From: an uncultured Lachnospiraceae bacterium
GTDB taxonomy: Bacteria; Bacillota; Clostridia; Lachnospirales; Lachnospiraceae
Assembly (NCBI GenBank): GCA_902764045.1
Contig: CACWUI010000095.1
Span: 1 to 9,110, forward strand
Reading direction: 5' to 3'
DNA length: 9,110 nt
Shown here: one piece after another, positions 5,906-9,110 of the stretch
Layout of the letters: each line of letters opens with the position of its first letter
How positions within the stretch are numbered: the first letter of the stretch is position 1
Translations under genes and position numbers: made by a program
Notes under the pieces: model-generated
Seen by the model: only the letters and a program-made list of their open reading frames with translations
Database searches by the model: none
Told to the model about the DNA's origin: nothing

Positions 5906-7276
5906 ATGAGCAGATCGGAAATACCTTACAAAATATATCTTGAGGAAAATGAGATACCCACCACCTGGTACAACGTCCGGGCGGATATGAAGAATAAGCC
6001 TGCGCCCCTTATTCATCCCGGGACAAAGCAGCCCCTTACATTTGAGGAGATGCAGCCCATTTTCTGCGATGAGCTTATAAAGCAGGAGCTGGATGATGAT
6101 ACAAGGGATATTCCCATCCCTGAGGCAATACAGAATTTTTATCGTATGTATCGTCCCTCACCCCTTATTCATGCTGAATTTCTTGAGAAGGCGCTGGATA
6201 CTCCCGCAAAGATCTTTTATAAGTTTGAGGGAAGCAATACCTCCGGAAGTCATAAGCTTAATTCAGCTATTGCACAGGCATACTATGCAAAGGAGCAGGG
6301 GCTTAAAGGTGTTACTACCGAGACGGGAGCCGGTCAGTGGGGTACGGCACTTTCCATGGCAAGTGCATTTTTCGGAATTGACTGTAAGGTGTTTATGGTT
6401 AAGGTTTCATATGAGCAGAAACCTTTCAGGCGTGAGGTTATGCGTACTTACGGAGCGTCAGTTACGGCTTCTCCTTCCATGGACACTGAGATAGGAAAAA
6501 AGATAAATGAGGAAAACCCCGGAACTACCGGGTCTCTTGGCTGTGCCATCTCTGAGGCGGTAGAGGTTGCCACCAAGTCCGAAGGTTACAGATATGTGCT
6601 GGGCAGCGTGCTGAACCAGGTGCTTCTTCACCAGTCGGTCATCGGTATGGAGACAATGACCGCATGTAAGAAATACGATATAAAGCCTGATATCGTTATC
6701 GGTTGTGCCGGAGGCGGATCAAATCTCGGAGGACTTATCTCTCCGTTTATGGGGGAGAAGTTAAGAGGCGAGGCTGACTATCGGATCATAGCAGTAGAGC
6801 CCGCCTCATGCCCCAGTTTTACAAGAGGAAGATTTGCATATGATTTTGCGGATCTGGGAATGGTCTGCCCCATGGCTAAGATGTACACCCTGGGTCACGG
6901 ATTTATACCTTCAGCCAGCCATGCAGGGGGACTCAGGTATCACGGTATGAGCCCCGTGCTTTCACAGCTTTATCATGACGGTCTCATGGAGGCTGTGGCA
7001 GTTGAGCAGACCGAGGTATTTGAAGCGGCCACGCTTTTTGCGAGGACAGAAGGCATCCTTCCGGCTCCCGAGTCGGGACACGCCATAAGAAGCGCAGTTG
7101 ATGAGGCTCTTAAGTGCAAAGAGACAGGTGAGGAGAAGACCATTATTTTCGGTCTTACGGGAACGGGATACTTTGATATGAAGGCATACGAGCAGTTTAA
7201 TGACGGCAAGATGAGCGACCATATTCCTACCGACGAAGAGCTTCAGAAGGGGCTCGCAGGTATTCCGGAGGTTTGA
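5906..7276 (+). CDS. trpB: TrpB2-type tryptophan synthase beta chain
   Basis: This fold-type II PLP enzyme belongs to the TrpB2 class, distinct from the TrpA-partnered TrpB1: it is longer (456 against about 400) with an extended N-terminus. The expected reaction is indole plus L-serine (O-phosphoserine in some archaeal members) to L-tryptophan. SGSHKLNSAIAQ (113-124) places the PLP lysine at K117, TETGAGQWG (138-146) the catalytic E139, AGGGSN (268-273) the phosphate cup, and PAPESGHA (386-393) the conserved glutamate. TrpB2 enzymes often act without TrpA, and no trpA is in this window, so indole salvage is a fair guess. AAAGGAG (5889-5895) is ten bases before the ATG; another ATG at 5898 is out of frame. 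The stop overlaps the mtaB start (TGATG), so the two are coupled. A different beta-replacement substrate cannot be excluded. Confidence 0.93.
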   Translation: MSRSEIPYKIYLEENEIPTTWYNVRADMKNKPAPLIHPGTKQPLTFEEMQPIFCDELIKQELDDDTRDIPIPEAIQNFYRMYRPSPLIHAEFLEKALDTPAKIFYKFEGSNTSGSHKLNSAIAQAYYAKEQGLKGVTTETGAGQWGTALSMASAFFGIDCKVFMVKVSYEQKPFRREVMRTYGASVTASPSMDTEIGKKINEENPGTTGSLGCAISEAVEVATKSEGYRYVLGSVLNQVLLHQSVIGMETMTACKKYDIKPDIVIGCAGGGSNLGGLISPFMGEKLRGEADYRIIAVEPASCPSFTRGRFAYDFADLGMVCPMAKMYTLGHGFIPSASHAGGLRYHGMSPVLSQLYHDGLMEAVAVEQTEVFEAATLFARTEGILPAPESGHAIRSAVDEALKCKETGEEKTIIFGLTGTGYFDMKAYEQFNDGKMSDHIPTDEELQKGLAGIPEV

Positions 7277-8601
7277 TGAAAGCAGCGATCCACAATCTGG
7301 GATGTAAGACGAATGCATACGAGGCTGAAGCCATGGAGCAGTCACTAAAGGAGGCCGGCTACGACATAGTTGATTTTAACGGCGATGAGCCGGCGGATGT
7401 TTATGTTATAAATACATGCTCCGTAACTAATATAGCCGACAGAAAATCCCGACAGATGATACATAAGGCAAAGAGCAAAAACGGTGAGGCGATAATCGTT
7501 GCCGTGGGTTGTTTTGTCCAGGTCAATGCTGAAGAGATCTTAAAAAACGAGCCTGTGGATATTTGCCTGGGCTCAAACGATAAGCATCTGCTTACAGGCT
7601 GCATTGAGGAATTTAAACAAAATGCGGAAAAGATAAGCAGGGTTTCGGATATAAGTAAAGATGCGGATTATGAAAGACTTGAAGTAAGTCATAAGCCGCG
7701 CCACACCAGAGCATTCATAAAGATAGAAGACGGCTGCAACAGGTTCTGCAGCTATTGCATTATCCCGTATGTAAGAGGAAGGATACGAAGCCGTAGCCTT
7801 TCCGATATTACCCATGAGGTCACGGATCTTTCAAAAGAAGGAGTAAAGGAGATCGTTCTTACGGGGATAAATCTTTCATCTTACGGGGCGGATCTTAAGG
7901 ATGGCACGGACATCGCCGACGTGGTGCTTGCATTAAATGAGATCCCGGGTATTGAACGTATACGAATAAGTTCCTTTGAACCGCAGCTAATAACGGAGGG
8001 ATTTCTTGAAAAGATCAGGCCTGTTACAAAACTCTGCCCTCATTTTCATCTGTCGCTGCAGAGCGGTTGCGATACTGTACTGGAGCGGATGCGAAGGGGA
8101 TATACTACAGAAGATTATCTTGATAAATGCAGACTTCTCAGGAAGTATTACGACGAGCCGTCCATAACCACTGATATCATCACGGCTTTTCCGGGCGAAA
8201 CGGAAGAAGAATTTAAAGCTACCTATGACTTTTTGGAGCGGGCCGGTTTTTTTGATATACACGTTTTTCCGTTTTCTCCAAGAAAAGGGACACCTGCGGC
8301 TGAGATGCCCGATCCTGTTGACGGCAGGACAGCTAAGTTAAGAAGCGCTCTGCTTATCTCAAAGGGACAGGAACTTACAAAACGCGTGTTGAAGGAAAGG
8401 GTCGGTTCAAGAGTGGAGATACTGGCAGAAGAGTATGCGTTTAAAGACGGGGATACTTTTATTACGGGGCATACACCCGATTATGTAAAGGTATTTGCGG
8501 AAGTCGAAAAAAAAGATCCTGATATTATCGGACAGATCATAAGTGTCACATTGACCGGAAAATCTGAAAAAGATAAGGCGATGAAAGGTAATATTTGTTG
8601 A
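7276..8601 (+). CDS. mtaB: tRNA t6A37 methylthiotransferase MtaB
   Basis: This radical SAM enzyme adds a methylthio group to t6A at position 37 of ANN-decoding tRNAs, giving ms2t6A (B. subtilis YqeV type). The 441 residues contain three parts in family order: the UPF0004 domain with C10, C48 and C79 for the auxiliary iron-sulfur cluster (IHNLGCKTN, INTCSV, AVGCF), the radical SAM core with CNRFCSYCIIPYVRGR (C154, C158, C161) and the LQSGCD and TAFPGETEEEF segments, and a C-terminal TRAM-like tRNA-binding region (about 370-430). LGCKTN and the CIIPYVRGR form point to MtaB rather than MiaB or RimO. I chose the ATG at 7276, which overlaps the trpB-like stop by one base and has GGAGG at 7267-7271 four bases before it. 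A TTG at 7273 would add one residue but is too close to that site. Confidence 0.94.
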   Translation: MKAAIHNLGCKTNAYEAEAMEQSLKEAGYDIVDFNGDEPADVYVINTCSVTNIADRKSRQMIHKAKSKNGEAIIVAVGCFVQVNAEEILKNEPVDICLGSNDKHLLTGCIEEFKQNAEKISRVSDISKDADYERLEVSHKPRHTRAFIKIEDGCNRFCSYCIIPYVRGRIRSRSLSDITHEVTDLSKEGVKEIVLTGINLSSYGADLKDGTDIADVVLALNEIPGIERIRISSFEPQLITEGFLEKIRPVTKLCPHFHLSLQSGCDTVLERMRRGYTTEDYLDKCRLLRKYYDEPSITTDIITAFPGETEEEFKATYDFLERAGFFDIHVFPFSPRKGTPAAEMPDPVDGRTAKLRSALLISKGQELTKRVLKERVGSRVEILAEEYAFKDGDTFITGHTPDYVKVFAEVEKKDPDIIGQIISVTLTGKSEKDKAMKGNIC

Positions 8602-8625
8602 TTTTGGGTAAACCTGTGTTATACT
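8598..8625 (+). promoter_or_regulatory. hisF promoter, extended -10
   Basis: TTGATT (8598-8603, four of six matches) and TATACT (8620-8625) are 16 bases apart, with a TGn extension (TGT at 8617-8619) before the -10. The -35 box overlaps the mtaB stop codon (8599-8601). A start near 8632 gives a leader of about 30 bases, too short for a T-box or riboswitch. Confidence 0.65.
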
Positions 8626-8661
8626 CTAATCTGAACAAAGGATTGCAAGGAGGAAAAAAAG

Positions 8662-9110
8662 ATGGATGTAAAAAAGATTATTCCCTGTCTTGATTGTAAA
8701 GACGGACGCGTTGTAAAAGGTATTTCATTTGTTGATCTTAGAGATGCGGGTGACCCGGCGGAAACTGCAGCAGCATATGTTGCAGAAGGCGCTGACGAAC
8801 TTGTGCTTCTTGATATTACCGCGACCACGGACGGTCGCAAGACCACACTGGATCTGGTAAGAAAAGTTGCGGACAAAGTAAGTATTCCTTTTACCATTGG
8901 CGGCGGAATAAAGACCATAGAGGATATAGAAGCCATTATGGAGGCCGGTGCAGACAAGATATCCATCAACTCAGCGGCAATTCTGGATCCGGAGATAATT
9001 ACCCGGGCTTCCGAAAAGTTCGGCCCGGAATCAGTGATCTCTGCTATTGATGTAGTCAGAAGAGAAGACGGCGGCTGGAATGTGGTAAGGGACAGCGGTA
9101 CCATTGACAC
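8662..9110 (+). CDS. hisF: Imidazole glycerol phosphate synthase subunit HisF (partial)
   Basis: HisF is the cyclase subunit that uses ammonia from HisH to turn PRFAR into imidazole glycerol phosphate and AICAR, a step of histidine synthesis; it is cytosolic. 149 codons of about 252 are present before the window ends, with the frame open. The (beta/alpha)8 start reads KKIIPCLDCKDGRVVKG (4-20) with catalytic D11. GDP follows at 30-32, LVLLDITAT at 47-55, the phosphate-binding FTIGGGI at 77-83, and ISAID at 126-130, giving the second catalytic aspartate D130 at its standard number. C12 replaces the common valine in CLDVKDG. AAGGAGG (8647-8653) lies eight bases before the ATG. It has its own promoter and no his gene upstream in the window, so it is single or heads a his operon further right. 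Confidence 0.96.
   Translation, partial: MDVKKIIPCLDCKDGRVVKGISFVDLRDAGDPAETAAAYVAEGADELVLLDITATTDGRKTTLDLVRKVADKVSIPFTIGGGIKTIEDIEAIMEAGADKISINSAAILDPEIITRASEKFGPESVISAIDVVRREDGGWNVVRDSGTID

Noticed and set aside
8619..9110. Minus-strand open frame opposite hisF
   Set aside because: It has no ribosome site or recognisable protein and lies wholly antisense to a clear HisF sequence with catalytic D11 and D130, so it is a shadow frame.

Overview
The window looks like a chromosomal segment from a low-to-mid GC Firmicute of class Clostridia, most likely a Lachnospiraceae-type gut or rumen anaerobe. This is an inference from purine-rich Shine-Dalgarno sites (AAGGAGG, AAAGGAG), TATAAT-type promoters, AGA/AGG arginine codons, and the look of the proteins. 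I could not test it by a search.

Layout. (a) 1-212 is non-coding. It holds a compact repeat element: two identical 25-bp units at a 30-bp period, the second running into a long imperfect hairpin, all inside a perfect 12-bp inverted repeat. An extended -10 promoter follows directly. (b) 213-3587 (+) is a tightly packed three-gene glycan operon: a GT4 glycosyltransferase, a GT2 glycosyltransferase, and a 475-residue protein resembling the non-catalytic part of COG5610-type proteins from surface-polysaccharide loci. It is probably the end of a capsule, exopolysaccharide or teichoic-type cluster. (c) A terminator that works in both directions (about 3602-3640) separates it from the convergent genes. 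(d) 3660-4922 (-) encodes one chain with three tandem RidA/YjgF domains. (e) 5009-5755 (-) is gpmA, the 2,3-bisphosphoglycerate-dependent phosphoglycerate mutase. (f) A 150-bp divergent promoter region containing a 10-bp inverted repeat leads to (g) 5906-7276 (+), a TrpB2-type tryptophan synthase beta chain, translationally coupled to (h) 7276-8601 (+), the tRNA methylthiotransferase MtaB. (i) 8662-9110 (+) is the start of hisF, with its own promoter at the mtaB stop codon; it runs off the window.

How the genes fit together. The first three genes plausibly build a surface glycan. The rest are core metabolism and tRNA modification. The most unusual item is the triple RidA protein. RidA enzymes are normally homotrimers with active sites between subunits, so this chain may be a pre-assembled single-chain trimer whose three sites have diverged. 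It has a promoter with a TATAAT box, a strong ribosome binding site and codon use suggesting high expression, and it lies near a PLP enzyme (TrpB2) whose chemistry passes through an aminoacrylate, the kind of compound RidA destroys.
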